Shown: piece by piece, positions 1 to 9,316 of the stretch
Position numbering within the stretch: position 1 is the first letter of the stretch
Layout of the letters: the number at the start of each line of letters is the position of its first letter
NCBI GenBank assembly: GCA_937951485.1
Contig: CALEDJ010000013.1
Location: forward strand, 1-64,000
Source of the DNA: an uncultured bacterium
Lineage (GTDB): Bacteria; Hydrogenedentota; Hydrogenedentia; Hydrogenedentales; CAILVY01
Reading direction: 5' to 3'
Length of the DNA: 64,000 nt
The notes under the pieces: generated by a model
Databases searched by the model: none
What the model saw: only the letters and a program-made list of their open reading frames with translations
What the model was told of the DNA's origin: nothing
Position numbers and translations under genes: made by a program

Positions 1-190
1 ACACCCTCTCCCTCCGGGAGAGGGGTGGGGTGAGGGGAAACAACACGGGACACCTTGGTAAAGGAGTCAATGATATCTCAGAAATCCCCAAGGAGTGGTT
101 TACACACAGGACAAGCCCGCCGGATCATCTTGATTCCACAGGATTCTCAAAGGGTTCCGGCCATAGCCTTCCATTTCCTTGACAATCTAT
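1..190. repeat. Dispersed repeat, copy A (runs off the window edge)
   Basis: A near-palindromic GAGAGGG/CCCTCTC hairpin is followed by about 150 bases that recur at 36873-37064. Shared blocks in the same order include GAGAGGGGTGGGGTGAGGGG, ACACCTTGGTA, AAGCCCGCC, TTGATTC and CAGGATT. The copy starts inside the hairpin at base 1, so more repeat may lie outside the window. It ends about 30 bases beyond the 3' end of the leftward gene at 222-2651. Short reading frames inside it are not supported as genes. Confidence 0.75.
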
Positions 191-221
191 TTTGGACAAC
201 ACTGACCCTGCATGTCTTTGT

Positions 222-2651
222 CTATGGCGCAGACAATTGAAACAGGCGGGTTTCGCCGCTTCTCATGCCGAAGACAAAACCGTCGCGGTTGATCCAGCCC
301 GTCGCGGGGTCAAAGAGGTCGATCACATTGAAGAGACCGTTCAGGGCGACCATGCGGTCGCCGGCGTTCCGGGCATGGATGGCGATGAGACGGCCGCCCG
401 CATGCACGGCGTCCACGGGGCCGCCCGTGGGCAGGTAGAGATGCTGGTCGAGCAGGCTGAGAATTTCCCGCAGCAATTCCGGCGTAAGGTTCGGTTCCGC
501 GCAGAACACGGAAGTCCACCCGGCATCCGTCTGGCGCATGGCCACGCTGGCGCGGTCGGTCTGCCGGTATTGCGCAAGCACATCGGCGTCGGGGTCCTGG
601 ATAAAGAACAACGGCTGAATCTCCAGTGCATTGCCGAATTCTTCGCCTTCGCGCATGCCGCGCCCCTGCAACACAAACAATGATCCGGTTCTTGCCGGGC
701 CGTCGAAGACGCCCACCTTCATGCCGACGGTCTTCGCCACATGCGCCGCGTCGGCGGTTCCGCTGATGTATCCCGGCGCATACAACCAGATCGCCGCAGC
801 GCCTTCCCGCGCGAGGCGCGCATGCAGGCGTTCCCTTTCCGGGGCGGTCAGGCGGAATGCATTCAGGAACAGATATACCGGCATGGGGTCCGCGATGTCA
901 TCCAGGACATCCTGCAGCAGACAGAATTGGAGGGGAAGGGCGGCGCGCACCGCCGCATCCCGCGCCGCGCACAGCAGAAGTTCGTTGAGACGGGGGTCCC
1001 CCTGCTGGTAGAAACGCGAAATTTCATCCACCACCACCATCAGACCGGAAGGCTGATCAAACCACGCTTCCAACATCTTGACGGCATCGTCTCCCACGTC
1101 ATACGCGTCACCGTCTTCGAAATGTCCTTCCTGGACGTCGGAAGTCCCCTTGTCGCTGTCCGGGAGAGGCATCTCATCTGCAGACATCGGCGTTGCAACT
1201 ACGGCATGCGCCTCAAAGCCCGGCGGCACAAACGGCCCGAAAAAAACATCCTCTTCGCTCTGCGCTTGCGCGTAGATTTGACGCATCTGCCCGATACGGT
1301 TCCAGATATCCGCATCGTGCAGCCAGCCTTCGCCCAGCGGGTCCGTGAAGGCGATGCCCATGCGATGCACGAGCGCCGCCGCGAAGTTCCGCCGCTGCAC
1401 GTTGAATACATCGTCCAGTACCAGCCCCTTCATGCGCACCGTCTGCCCGGCGGCGGGGTCCCAGGCTACGCCGGTGCGCGTGTCGTCGAGAAGCATCCAG
1501 GATTTTCCGTGATACCGGACAGTGTCCACCGGCCCCATCATGCCGCCGGCCCCGCCTACGCCGCGATCAATCGCGGATACGGGGCTGACAAAGCCGTCCA
1601 CCTCGCTCGACAACAGCACGCCGAGCGCGAAGTGCCCCGCGTCGTTGTTGGTCAACTCAAAAGCGTAGCCGTAGGGAACCAGGATGTTCACGGGGGTTTC
1701 CGCCACGCTGCGCACCAGCGCCGCAAACGTGGCGATGGCATCGGCGGTGATTTCGGAAATGAACCGCTGGTAATCAGCGACAGGCTGCATCTGCGGGAGC
1801 GTCAGAAAGACCGACTCGCCGGGGGCGGGGTCCGGCTTGCGAGGGATGGCCACAGCATCGAACGCTGCATCGGGTTCATTCCAGGCTTCGCGCAGGACCG
1901 CTTCTTCCCGGTAATTCCGGCGCAGCCATTGCCGGAAGGCCCGCAGGTTGGCGGGCGACTGGTCAAATCCCCCTTTGTTGGACCATCGCTCTTCCCCCAG
2001 TGCAGTCAGCAGATAGCCGAGAACGCGATTGGTGTGCGGACTGAGTTCCATGCCTGCAACGACTGCCGCAAGCACCTTGCCCGTTTCCTCTATCCAGACA
2101 CGGGATGCCGGCGTGGCATACGGGCGCGATTCCCCGCCGACCACCATGCGGTCTTCGGGATGAGTGGCGAGCCATTCTTCCGGCGGATTGAGGTTCAATT
2201 TCAGGAGAAATGCGGCGTGCGGGTCGGTGTTGATGACGGCCTCCACCAGTTGCATGGATTCTTCCAGTTCTCGTGGGCCGCCCCAGGGAAACGGAACTGG
2301 AAGCACATATTGATGCACCCCCGCATCCCGCGCCATGGACACCTGCTCCAAAATCAATGACAAGTTGCCTTCCGGAATTTCCCCAATGCAAAAGAAGATC
2401 GGCGGCGTCTCCTTTTCCGCGATCGTTTCTTCGGCTTCCATCATCGGTGCGGACGGCGGCGGAGACGGTTTTTCTGCGACGGGGGTCAAAGGGGCGAAAT
2501 CCGGCGCGGTCCAGCGCCCGAGCATCATGCCCAGAATACCCGCAAGCGCCAGGATCACGATAATCCCCGCCAATCGCAGGATCACGCTGTAATGGCTGTT
2601 TTTCCGGGGCATGCGATGCGCCTGTGCCGTTCTGCGGCGTGCGGATTGCAT
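222..2651 (-). CDS. Membrane-anchored glycoside hydrolase, GH42-like clan A barrel
   Basis: An 809-residue protein with a short basic N-terminus, one membrane segment (about residues 25-47), a Pro/Glu-rich linker, and a long globular region placed outside the cytoplasm. Around residues 215-265 it shows the GH42-like pattern of a glutamate-containing strand end (ALGEERW) followed by an FRQWLRRNY-type helix and a REAWNEPDAAF stretch. The C-terminal third looks like the accessory domains of such beta-galactosidase-like proteins. The substrate cannot be told. The start is uncertain: Met14 (position 2612) is an alternative and neither has a strong ribosome site. It follows the glycosyltransferase at 2773-4128 on the same strand after 121 bases. 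Confidence 0.6.
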   Translation of the reverse strand: MQSARRRTAQAHRMPRKNSHYSVILRLAGIIVILALAGILGMMLGRWTAPDFAPLTPVAEKPSPPPSAPMMEAEETIAEKETPPIFFCIGEIPEGNLSLILEQVSMARDAGVHQYVLPVPFPWGGPRELEESMQLVEAVINTDPHAAFLLKLNLNPPEEWLATHPEDRMVVGGESRPYATPASRVWIEETGKVLAAVVAGMELSPHTNRVLGYLLTALGEERWSNKGGFDQSPANLRAFRQWLRRNYREEAVLREAWNEPDAAFDAVAIPRKPDPAPGESVFLTLPQMQPVADYQRFISEITADAIATFAALVRSVAETPVNILVPYGYAFELTNNDAGHFALGVLLSSEVDGFVSPVSAIDRGVGGAGGMMGPVDTVRYHGKSWMLLDDTRTGVAWDPAAGQTVRMKGLVLDDVFNVQRRNFAAALVHRMGIAFTDPLGEGWLHDADIWNRIGQMRQIYAQAQSEEDVFFGPFVPPGFEAHAVVATPMSADEMPLPDSDKGTSDVQEGHFEDGDAYDVGDDAVKMLEAWFDQPSGLMVVVDEISRFYQQGDPRLNELLLCAARDAAVRAALPLQFCLLQDVLDDIADPMPVYLFLNAFRLTAPERERLHARLAREGAAAIWLYAPGYISGTADAAHVAKTVGMKVGVFDGPARTGSLFVLQGRGMREGEEFGNALEIQPLFFIQDPDADVLAQYRQTDRASVAMRQTDAGWTSVFCAEPNLTPELLREILSLLDQHLYLPTGGPVDAVHAGGRLIAIHARNAGDRMVALNGLFNVIDLFDPATGWINRDGFVFGMRSGETRLFQLSAP

Positions 2652-2772
2652 CCCGTGCCGCAGGGTTTCCGTTTCTCCAGCGGTAATACGCCCGCCGACG
2701 CATAGAGCGACACCTGCCGCCCCATACGCTTACTTAAGAACATCGCAATACCAGGACCGGCGCAGGGGAGAC

Positions 2773-4128
2773 TCACTTATCATTCTCCCGCGTCGCATCC
2801 AGTTGCGCGCCAAGGGTCTCGAGGCTTATCCAGCCGCCGATGTCCATGATTTCACCCGTATCCTCCGCAAAATAAATATGGTTTGATTCAAAGGTCAGGA
2901 GTCCAGCCGGCAAGTCCAATATGGTTTCTTCCATATCTGAAGTGGACAACGTGGCCACCGGGCTGCCAGCCACTTGCACGCGCACTTCTGTGGCGCCGAG
3001 TCGAGGGTAACAATTCGCATGCCGCACCCGCAATCGCCCGCCCGGAAAATCGAGGTCGGCGCGCGCACTGATGGGACGAAACGGCTTTCCCTGCACCATT
3101 CGCGTTGGATACCAACCCGCTTCGGGCAGGCAGAATCCGCGACAAAAAAGCGGCTCCCGGCGCACCAGATGCCAGAAACGACAGCCGGCAAACCCGGCAC
3201 GCCACCGACGGACACGCTCCGCGACAGCGCGGGGGAAACAGAGAACTCCGGCAAGCCATGCCCGCACATGACAGAAGGCGCGCCACGCCTCGCCGTCCAG
3301 CAGCGCCCGACCAATAGCCCGGCTTTCCGCCACGACCACCGCCAAGGCAATAGACAACGCGTGACGCGCAGGATAGTTGCGGAGAATGATGCGAAACCTG
3401 TTGCGGGTGTTCAAGTAATACTTGCGACGCGCGCGCGCGCCCTGCCCCAGCGTGGCGCTGAACTTGTGGCGCACCACCGCTTCCGGACAGGTCCAGATCG
3501 AATATCCCGCATTCCAGATGCGCAGGCACAGGTCAAGGTCGTCCAGGTATATCTCGAAGTCTTCCGGCAGCAGACCAGTCTTGCGCAGCGCCGCCGCCCG
3601 CAGAAAACACGCGCCCCCGCATACGCCGATCACCTGGGTGGGCCTATTCCATGCGGGCGCGTCGAGACGGCCCACGCCCCGGTCCCAGGCCGCCCCCGCC
3701 AGCGACGACTCCAGCCCGATGCTGTTGATCACGGCGGGATAATCGAAGAGCAGCATCTTCGGCGCAATAGCCCCCGTATCGGGAAGCGATTCCGCCATCG
3801 TCACCATCTTCTCCACCGCGTCCGGCGCAGTCCACGTGTCGTTGTTCAACAGAAACAAATAATCCGCGCCCGCATTGAGCGCCCGATACATCCCTGCGTT
3901 GTTGCCACCCGACCAGCCCAGGTTGCGGGGAAGGCAAAGCACCTCAAAACGAGGGTCATGGGCATAGCGTTCCCGGGCGAACGCCACGGACTCGTCTTCA
4001 CTTGCATTATCCACGAGAAGCACCCGGATATTCGCATAGGTCTGCGCCAGGACGGAATCCAGACACACGGCGAGATGTTCCAGGCCGTTCCAATTGATAA
4101 CGATTACATATACCTGCGGTGTATTCAT
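2773..4128 (-). CDS. Family 2 glycosyltransferase (rhamnosyltransferase-like)
   Basis: A 451-residue GT-A glycosyltransferase. It opens with VYVIVINWNG, the usual start of family 2 enzymes acting on polysaccharides or cell-surface glycans, followed by LLVDNASEDES (nucleotide binding) and LFLLNNDTW in the DXD position. Further on, GGACFLRAAALRKTG and EIYLDDLDLCLR match the acceptor-side motif of rhamnosyltransferase-like members. The last ~150 residues form an extra domain I do not recognise. No transmembrane helix is obvious, so it should act at the cytoplasmic membrane face. The sugar and acceptor are unknown. No strong ribosome site precedes the ATG. Confidence 0.85.
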   Translation of the reverse strand: MNTPQVYVIVINWNGLEHLAVCLDSVLAQTYANIRVLLVDNASEDESVAFARERYAHDPRFEVLCLPRNLGWSGGNNAGMYRALNAGADYLFLLNNDTWTAPDAVEKMVTMAESLPDTGAIAPKMLLFDYPAVINSIGLESSLAGAAWDRGVGRLDAPAWNRPTQVIGVCGGACFLRAAALRKTGLLPEDFEIYLDDLDLCLRIWNAGYSIWTCPEAVVRHKFSATLGQGARARRKYYLNTRNRFRIILRNYPARHALSIALAVVVAESRAIGRALLDGEAWRAFCHVRAWLAGVLCFPRAVAERVRRWRAGFAGCRFWHLVRREPLFCRGFCLPEAGWYPTRMVQGKPFRPISARADLDFPGGRLRVRHANCYPRLGATEVRVQVAGSPVATLSTSDMEETILDLPAGLLTFESNHIYFAEDTGEIMDIGGWISLETLGAQLDATRENDK

Positions 4129-4265
4129 ATCGGCAAAGAAGTATATCAGCCGACCTCCGCCCCTTGAAATTGACCGAGGGCATGTTCCATAGTAAAGCAG
4201 ATTCGATGGTGCCGGAATTGAAGCAGGTGCATGCGCAGCTTCGCAGGGGAAAGGGCCATTTAATC

Positions 4266-4706
4266 ATGTCAACCCAATCGGTGAAACGCAATATCTTTCA
4301 GCGCATTCTGGGTCTGTGTGCGACGCGGATTCCGGCGGACCCGGGATGTTGGCGATACGACGGCGGGGATATTGTCCTTGATTTAAGCCGAGTTCCGCAA
4401 CTCAACAGACCGGGCGGTGCTGTGCGCCTGGAGGGTCGGGGTTTGCCGCATCGCCTGGTGGTGTGCCGTGGAATGGATAACGCTATTCATGTGTTTGTAA
4501 ACCGGTGCGGGCATGCAGGGCGGCGGGTGGACCCGACGTCCGACGGCGCGACCATGCAATGTTGCAGCGTGGGCAAATCCACCTATGCGCTGAATGGCGA
4601 AGTCATCGCCGGACCGGCGCGAAACGGTCTGAGGAAATGCCCGGTGCGCGAGGATAAGGGAAAATTGTATATCGGATTTCCGAAAAAGAAAGGGGAACAA
4701 CCATGA
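4266..4706 (+). CDS. Rieske-fold-like protein with an incomplete cluster-binding site
   Basis: A 146-residue cytoplasmic-looking protein. Residues 81-83 are C-G-H in a Rieske-like setting (VNRCGHAGRRVDP), and residues 98-112 (QCCSVGKSTYALNGE) align with the second ligand loop and the following YxxxxGE turn. The second loop should be C-x-x-H, but Val102 or Gly103 stands where the histidine belongs, so a normal [2Fe-2S] site is doubtful; three extra cysteines (99, 100, 125) are nearby. The ATG at 4266 follows AGGGGAAAGGG; an upstream in-frame ATG would overlap the divergent gene. It overlaps the next gene by 4 bases (ATGA), so the two are probably translated together. Confidence 0.6.
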   Translation: MSTQSVKRNIFQRILGLCATRIPADPGCWRYDGGDIVLDLSRVPQLNRPGGAVRLEGRGLPHRLVVCRGMDNAIHVFVNRCGHAGRRVDPTSDGATMQCCSVGKSTYALNGEVIAGPARNGLRKCPVREDKGKLYIGFPKKKGEQP

Positions 4707-5380
4707 GATCATACAGGCTTGTACTGGTGCTTCTGGGGGTTCTTGTGTTTGCTGCGGTCGAAGCGCAGGCGCACAAGCCCATCGTTATCAATGGCGGGCC
4801 GACCAACGCCGAGACGGCCTATCCCATCACCGACCCGGACGTCTCTCAAGTAGCCTATCACCACGTCAAACCGGGTCAGGAACAGATCTGGCTCTCTTTT
4901 CAGGCCGACGCGGGAAAAACGCTCTTTCTGCAGGCGGGCGTGCCGGTGATTGAACGCTACCGGCACATCCGGCCTGCCATCGCATTACTTGGACCTGGCC
5001 TGCCTGAAATATCGCTGCCCTTCGATTTCCCGGAGGGATTGGGCGGAATACTCTTTACTACGGACGCCGAAACGCCGACCTTTTTCCATGAGGAATTCAC
5101 CGGCACGGATTCATGGCAGTTTGAGGCGAATACGCCGCAAACCGTCGAAGAAGGGACGCATTACGTGGTTGCCTTCATTCCTGCGGGCGAAGAAGGAAAA
5201 ATCTGGGTGGCGATTGGCGAGCGCGAAGCCTTCACCATCGCTGACATCCTGCAACTGCCCATCACCCTGTTCAAAGTGCGCGCCTTTCACGAGATTGGCT
5301 TTGCCGGCGGCCTCTTGTTCTGGGCGGTCGTCGGTCTCTTCATGGCCTTGATATTGCTTGTCCTCGCGCTGGTCACATAA
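4703..5380 (+). CDS. Exported protein with C-terminal membrane anchor, unknown function
   Basis: A 225-residue protein with a clear signal peptide (about residues 1-23, ending AQA), a beta-rich middle, and a C-terminal hydrophobic helix (about residues 200-225), so the bulk should be periplasmic and tethered at its C-terminus. I recognise no family. The middle contains many Pro/Gly and aromatic residues (e.g. PGQEQIWLSFQAD, GTHYVVAFIPAGEEGKIW), like a small jelly-roll or sugar-binding module, but that is only an impression. It has a strong ribosome site (AGGGGAA, 4691-4697) and a 4-base overlap with the Rieske-like gene, suggesting a joint, possibly redox-related, envelope role. Confidence 0.7.
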   Translation: MRSYRLVLVLLGVLVFAAVEAQAHKPIVINGGPTNAETAYPITDPDVSQVAYHHVKPGQEQIWLSFQADAGKTLFLQAGVPVIERYRHIRPAIALLGPGLPEISLPFDFPEGLGGILFTTDAETPTFFHEEFTGTDSWQFEANTPQTVEEGTHYVVAFIPAGEEGKIWVAIGEREAFTIADILQLPITLFKVRAFHEIGFAGGLLFWAVVGLFMALILLVLALVT

Positions 5381-5502
5381 TTTTTTCGCGCCATCGCATC
5401 CTCATTTGGTGAAATCGAGTCGGTTCACCATCGCACCCATGTGCGACCACACGGCTGCAATTACTCCAGCATTTGTTGTTGTCCCCATGCCTGCATGTTT
5501 TT

Positions 5503-5531
5503 TTGACAAGCCGCGCCCCAAGGCTTAGGAT
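5503..5531 (+). promoter_or_regulatory. Sigma-70-type promoter for 5583-6608
   Basis: Perfect -35 TTGACA (5503-5508), 17-base spacer, then TAGGAT (5526-5531; four of six consensus bases). The expected start near 5538 leaves a leader of about 45 bases before the GTG at 5583. Confidence 0.65.
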
Positions 5532-5582
5532 AACTCCGAGCGGCGGGATGAATTCTGACAAACAATCACCGGAGCGCAGATT

Positions 5583-6608
5583 GTGAAAAAGATTCTTTTA
5601 GTCCTGGTTGGGGTAATCGCGGTGTTGCTGCTGGTTGCGGGTGCGGCTTTGGCCGTGATGTATCAACGCGCGAACCAGCGTTTCGGCCTGTCGGAGGCGG
5701 AGCCGGTATCACATGAGACCGTGGCCGACATGAGCACGCGGCTGCGCGTGGTGGCGCGGCCTGAGCAGGTGACGCCGCTGTTGCAGGCATATATCCCAAA
5801 GGACCGAATGCCGACATTGCCTTTTGTCTCGGCGCTGGGGCTGGATTTCAGCAAGGCGCTGGAGATGCTGATGCCGCGCGAAGTGGCGCTCTTGAGCGGG
5901 TCGGATTTCGGCCAAGGGCAGTTGCGGCTGACACTGTTTGTCAATGAGCGCCGGGGCGGTCCGGCAATTGCGGAGAACCTCGACTTGTCCGACTTGCTCG
6001 GCCGAATACCCGTGGTCGCGTGGACGGCTACACGCTTTCGGATGCCCCGGCGGGGCGTGCTGTTGTTGGATGGGCAGATTCCCATTCCCGAAGAGGTGGA
6101 GTCAGTGGTGCTGGAAAGTTGGTCGCACCGGATGGAGGGCGCGCCATTGTCGCTCAGCGGCGGGCATCTGCTGGAGGCGGTGTTGGATAACCGCAACGGA
6201 GAGTTGATGACGCTGGGAGCGTCCATCGCGCAGGGTTTGGGCGTGGATTGGCGGCAAGCGATGAAGCAGCCCCCGTTATCCATGGCCGGCCCGGTGGTGG
6301 AAAAGGTGCGGGAAATCCGTCTGCACGTGGACCCGGAGGGCCTGGACGCACTGACAGGAGAACTGCGCATCAGTGGACCGCCGGAAGTGGGAGGGCTGTC
6401 GTTTCTGATCAACATCGCCGTAGCCGAATACGTGGCCAAGCCGCTTAAGGAGGAGCACGGCATGGACCTGAGCGGGGAATGCGTGTGGGACCAGGCGCAG
6501 GAAGCGGTTATCGGGCGCTATCGCCTCGCCGGTCTGGACACCTATCTGCGGCGTCAAATCAATGCCATGTTCCCGGACGCGCCCAAACCTCCCCAAGTCG
6601 GCGGCTGA
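5583..6608 (+). CDS. Exported or membrane-anchored protein, unknown function
   Basis: A 341-residue protein starting at GTG 5583, 8 bases after GGAG (5571-5574). Residues 1-26 form a lysine-led hydrophobic signal or anchor (KKILLVLVGVIAVLLLVAG). The remainder is predicted to lie in the periplasm and shows no motif I recognise: alternating strands, several short hydrophobic stretches, no cysteine pairs and a single late Trp-rich patch (GECVWDQAQ). It is transcribed toward recR (convergent, 5 bases apart) and has its own promoter. It may be lineage-specific. Confidence 0.7.
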   Translation: MKKILLVLVGVIAVLLLVAGAALAVMYQRANQRFGLSEAEPVSHETVADMSTRLRVVARPEQVTPLLQAYIPKDRMPTLPFVSALGLDFSKALEMLMPREVALLSGSDFGQGQLRLTLFVNERRGGPAIAENLDLSDLLGRIPVVAWTATRFRMPRRGVLLLDGQIPIPEEVESVVLESWSHRMEGAPLSLSGGHLLEAVLDNRNGELMTLGASIAQGLGVDWRQAMKQPPLSMAGPVVEKVREIRLHVDPEGLDALTGELRISGPPEVGGLSFLINIAVAEYVAKPLKEEHGMDLSGECVWDQAQEAVIGRYRLAGLDTYLRRQINAMFPDAPKPPQVGG

Positions 6609-6613
6609 TAACC

Positions 6614-7216
6614 TCATCGCACAGGCGTGCGGCCCTCGATGGCATGGGCCAGGGTGGCATCGTCGGCGAATTCGAGGCCGCCGCCCATGGGTACGCCATG
6701 GGCGATGCGCGTGACGGCGATGCCGAGCGCGGCGATTTTCTGTGAGAGGTACGTCGCGGTCACTTCGCCCTCGGCGGTGGCGTTGGTCGCGAGAATCACT
6801 TCCCGAACCGCATCTTCTTCCAGGCGGCGCATGAGCCGGTCAATACGCAATTCGCTGGGGCCAATGCCTTCGATGGGGCTGAGGGCGCCGTGCAGCACGT
6901 GGTAGCGCCCGCGATACGCGCCGCCCTTCTCGATTGCCATCGCGCCGGCGGGGCGTTCCACCACGCAGATGGTCGCCGCATCGCGCCGATCATCGGCGCA
7001 CACGGGACACGGGTCGGTTTCAGTGAGGTTGCAGCACACAGAACACTGCCGCACACGCGCACGCGCTTCCAACACAGCCTCGCTCAGCAGTTGCGCCTCC
7101 TCCTCCGGCGCGCTGAGCAGGTGCAGCGCGAGCCGTTCCGCGGTCCGCTTGCCGATGCCGGGAAGCCGTCTGAAGGCTTCGACCAGCCGTTCTACAGAGG
7201 GTGCGCTGAAGAGCAT
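6614..7216 (-). CDS. recR: Recombination mediator RecR
   Basis: 200 residues, normal RecR length. RecR works with RecF/RecO to load RecA at gaps. Visible parts: an N-terminal helix-hairpin-helix (RRLPGIGKRTAERLALHLL), a C4 zinc finger (CSVC near 58-61 and CPVC near 70-73), and a Toprim domain starting at ICVVERPAGAMAIEKGGAYRG with EVILATNATAEGE as the acidic core. The family's C-terminal Walker-B-like strand follows (TRIAHGVPMGGGLEFAD). Its start lies inside the end of def (25-base overlap), so the two form an operon with def first. Confidence 0.97.
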   Translation of the reverse strand: MLFSAPSVERLVEAFRRLPGIGKRTAERLALHLLSAPEEEAQLLSEAVLEARARVRQCSVCCNLTETDPCPVCADDRRDAATICVVERPAGAMAIEKGGAYRGRYHVLHGALSPIEGIGPSELRIDRLMRRLEEDAVREVILATNATAEGEVTATYLSQKIAALGIAVTRIAHGVPMGGGLEFADDATLAHAIEGRTPVR

Positions 7217-7740
7217 GCGACACCCAGGCGCGATTGCGCCTCCTCCCGCATCCGCCGCCGCACTTCTTCAAACTCGTGCAGCACCTCTTCCCGCGAGAGA
7301 ATGTCCAGACGGTCTGGAAACACGATGCCGTCGAGGTGGTCGCATTCGTGCTGAATGATGCGCGCAAGAAAGTCTTCGGCCTCAAAGTCCAGCGGCGCGC
7401 CCCGCTCATCCAGCGCGCGCACATGAATCCGCACCGCGCGCGGCACCTTTGCGTACACATTCGGCAGACTCAGGCAGCCCTCTTCGCCCTCTACCCGGCC
7501 CTGCATATCCGTGATCTCCGGATTGACCAGGCATATCGGTTCCCCCTCCGGCGGATGCGCAACCAGAATGCGCCTGGATACTCCGACCTGGGGTCCTGCA
7601 AGCCCCACGCCGTCATAGGCCGCCATCGTTTCGTACATATCCGCCGCCAATTGGACCACTTCCGGGCCGACGGCGTCATACGGCGCAGCCTTTTTCGTCA
7701 ACGGATCGTCCGGATAAAGCACTATGTCCAACACAGCCAT
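7192..7740 (-). CDS. def: Peptide deformylase
   Basis: 182 residues from ATG 7740. Removes the formyl group from N-terminal methionine of new proteins; a cytoplasmic metalloenzyme. All three family motifs are present: GVGLAGPQVG (Gln ligand-side loop, with P for the usual A), EEGCLSLP (metal Cys) and QHECDHLDG (two metal His and the catalytic Glu). A longer frame would start at GTG 7752, but CTCCTC (7753-7758, read as GAGGAG on this strand) is the ribosome site and sits 12 bases before ATG 7740, so the shorter start is preferred. The 3' end overlaps recR. Confidence 0.96.
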   Translation of the reverse strand: MAVLDIVLYPDDPLTKKAAPYDAVGPEVVQLAADMYETMAAYDGVGLAGPQVGVSRRILVAHPPEGEPICLVNPEITDMQGRVEGEEGCLSLPNVYAKVPRAVRIHVRALDERGAPLDFEAEDFLARIIQHECDHLDGIVFPDRLDILSREEVLHEFEEVRRRMREEAQSRLGVACSSAHPL

Positions 7741-7889
7741 CGTCAAATACACTCCTCTCGCGGGTTATCCCTGATGCTAACACATTGGGCCGCTTTTCTC
7801 CAAAAAACAGCGCCTCAGTGCGACACTATTCCCCTTCCGTGAATGTATTTTCAGTGAGGATGCATCGCCCATTTAAGCAACAAAGGGAA

Positions 7890-7909
7890 GGCATCGCAAG
7901 TGCGATGCC
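7890..7909 (-). terminator. Hairpin downstream of dnaA, probable terminator
   Basis: A perfect inverted repeat, GGCATCGCA / TGCGATGCC (7890-7898 and 7901-7909), begins about 25 bases past the dnaA stop. On the dnaA strand a short pyrimidine-rich run (TTCCCTTTG) follows, weaker than a full T-tract. It may act as a terminator or only as an mRNA 3'-end stabiliser. Confidence 0.5.
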
Positions 7910-7933
7910 TGTGGGCGTGCCGGCGTGGATCGG

Positions 7934-9316
7934 TCAGGACTGGATACGTTTGGTGAGGGTTTCGATGGTCTTGCGCAGATCGCTGTTCTTTTGGGTCTCT
8001 TTGGCGACCTTTTCACAGGAATAGAGCACGGTGGTATGGTCTTTGCCGCCGAAGGCTTCTCCGATGTCACTCAATGAAAGACTAGGGATGAAATACTTGC
8101 ACAGGTACATGGCAATTTGCCGGGGATAGACTACTTGACGCTGGCGACTGCGCCCGCGCAAATCAGCGATGCGGACGTCAAAATACTCCGCAACAACACG
8201 CAACACTTGTTCGATCGTGATCGGTTTGATCTTCTCGCTGTCCACCAAATCCCGCAACACCTCTTCTGCGGTGGCCAGGGTAATCTTCTCATTGGTGAGT
8301 TTTGAATAAGCCAGCACCGTGATCAGCGCGCCTTCCAGTTCCCGGATATTGGTGGTAATGCATGTGGCGATGTAGCGCAGAATTTCCGGCGACACGCTCA
8401 GGTTCTCCTCGTGCGCTTTTTTATGCAGGATGGCGATGCGGGTTTCAAGATCCGGTGGTTGAATGTCGGTGACCAATCCCATTTCAAAGCGCGAGACAAG
8501 GCGCGCTTCGATCCCTTCGATTTCCTTCGGGCTGCGGTCGCTCGACAGCACAATCTGCTTGTGCATGTCGAACAGGACATTGAAAGTGTGGAAAAATTCC
8601 TCCTGAGTGCTTTCTTTTCCCGCGATGAAATGAATGTCGTCTATCAGCAACACATCCACTTTCCGGTATTTCGCGCGGAAACGGTCAGTGGATTTGTTCA
8701 TGATGCTTTGGATCAATTGATTGGTAAACTGCTCCGAAGAAATGTAAACCACCGCACAGTCCGGACTTTGCGTCAAGAGATCTTGGCCGATAGCCTGCAT
8801 CAGATGCGTCTTGCCCAATCCCGTGCCGCCATAAAGAAACAGCGGATTATACGCGCGCCCGGGCGATTCGGCCACCGCTTTGGCGGCCGCATGGGCGAAA
8901 CGGTTGCCTGAACCAATCACAAAACGGTCAAAGGTATAGCGATGGTTGAAACCGTTGAAACCGCCGACGGTCTTTGCCCACCGCGTTTTCGTGGTGGCCT
9001 CATGCCAGGAGGTCGCAACTGGACTGGATGATGCCGCAGCATTCTTCAGCGCCGTTGCGTCCTGCGAAGGAACAAACATCACCTCGCGGACCGCAGGCGC
9101 CACGTGGCGCGCCGCCTCGTAAATTTCATCTAAATAGTGTTCGCGCAGCCATTGGGCGAAAAACTCGCTGGGAACACCGACTGACAGCACATCTTCGCGC
9201 AAGGAAATGAAAACCGTCTGTGAAAACCAATTCTTGTAACTGTAATCGTCGAGTGTTTTCTGCAAGCGTTCCAGCACTTGCTTCCAAGGATCGGTCGGTA
9301 TTTGAACTCCCATCAT
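7934..9316 (-). CDS. dnaA: Chromosomal replication initiator DnaA
   Basis: About 460 residues from ATG 9316 (an ATG at 9331 and a longer frame to 9430 are possible; DPWKQVLERLQ is the usual DnaA beginning, so the long frame's extra 38 residues are unlikely). Domain I is followed by a short linker, then the AAA+ domain with Walker A GGTGLGKTH, Walker B LLIDDIHFI and the sensor/arginine-finger region RELEGAL. Domain IV carries the DnaA signature near its C-terminus (RGRSRQRQVVYPRQIAMYL, GGKDHTTVLY), which reads DnaA boxes. It initiates replication at oriC. A cluster of DnaA boxes sits 160-220 bases upstream. Confidence 0.98.
   Translation of the reverse strand: MMGVQIPTDPWKQVLERLQKTLDDYSYKNWFSQTVFISLREDVLSVGVPSEFFAQWLREHYLDEIYEAARHVAPAVREVMFVPSQDATALKNAAASSSPVATSWHEATTKTRWAKTVGGFNGFNHRYTFDRFVIGSGNRFAHAAAKAVAESPGRAYNPLFLYGGTGLGKTHLMQAIGQDLLTQSPDCAVVYISSEQFTNQLIQSIMNKSTDRFRAKYRKVDVLLIDDIHFIAGKESTQEEFFHTFNVLFDMHKQIVLSSDRSPKEIEGIEARLVSRFEMGLVTDIQPPDLETRIAILHKKAHEENLSVSPEILRYIATCITTNIRELEGALITVLAYSKLTNEKITLATAEEVLRDLVDSEKIKPITIEQVLRVVAEYFDVRIADLRGRSRQRQVVYPRQIAMYLCKYFIPSLSLSDIGEAFGGKDHTTVLYSCEKVAKETQKNSDLRKTIETLTKRIQS

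Noticed and set aside
741-2360. A 539-codon plus-strand frame
   Set aside because: It is wholly antisense to the GH42-like gene (222-2651), whose protein is coherent. The plus-strand translation has no fold-like pattern and no ribosome site.
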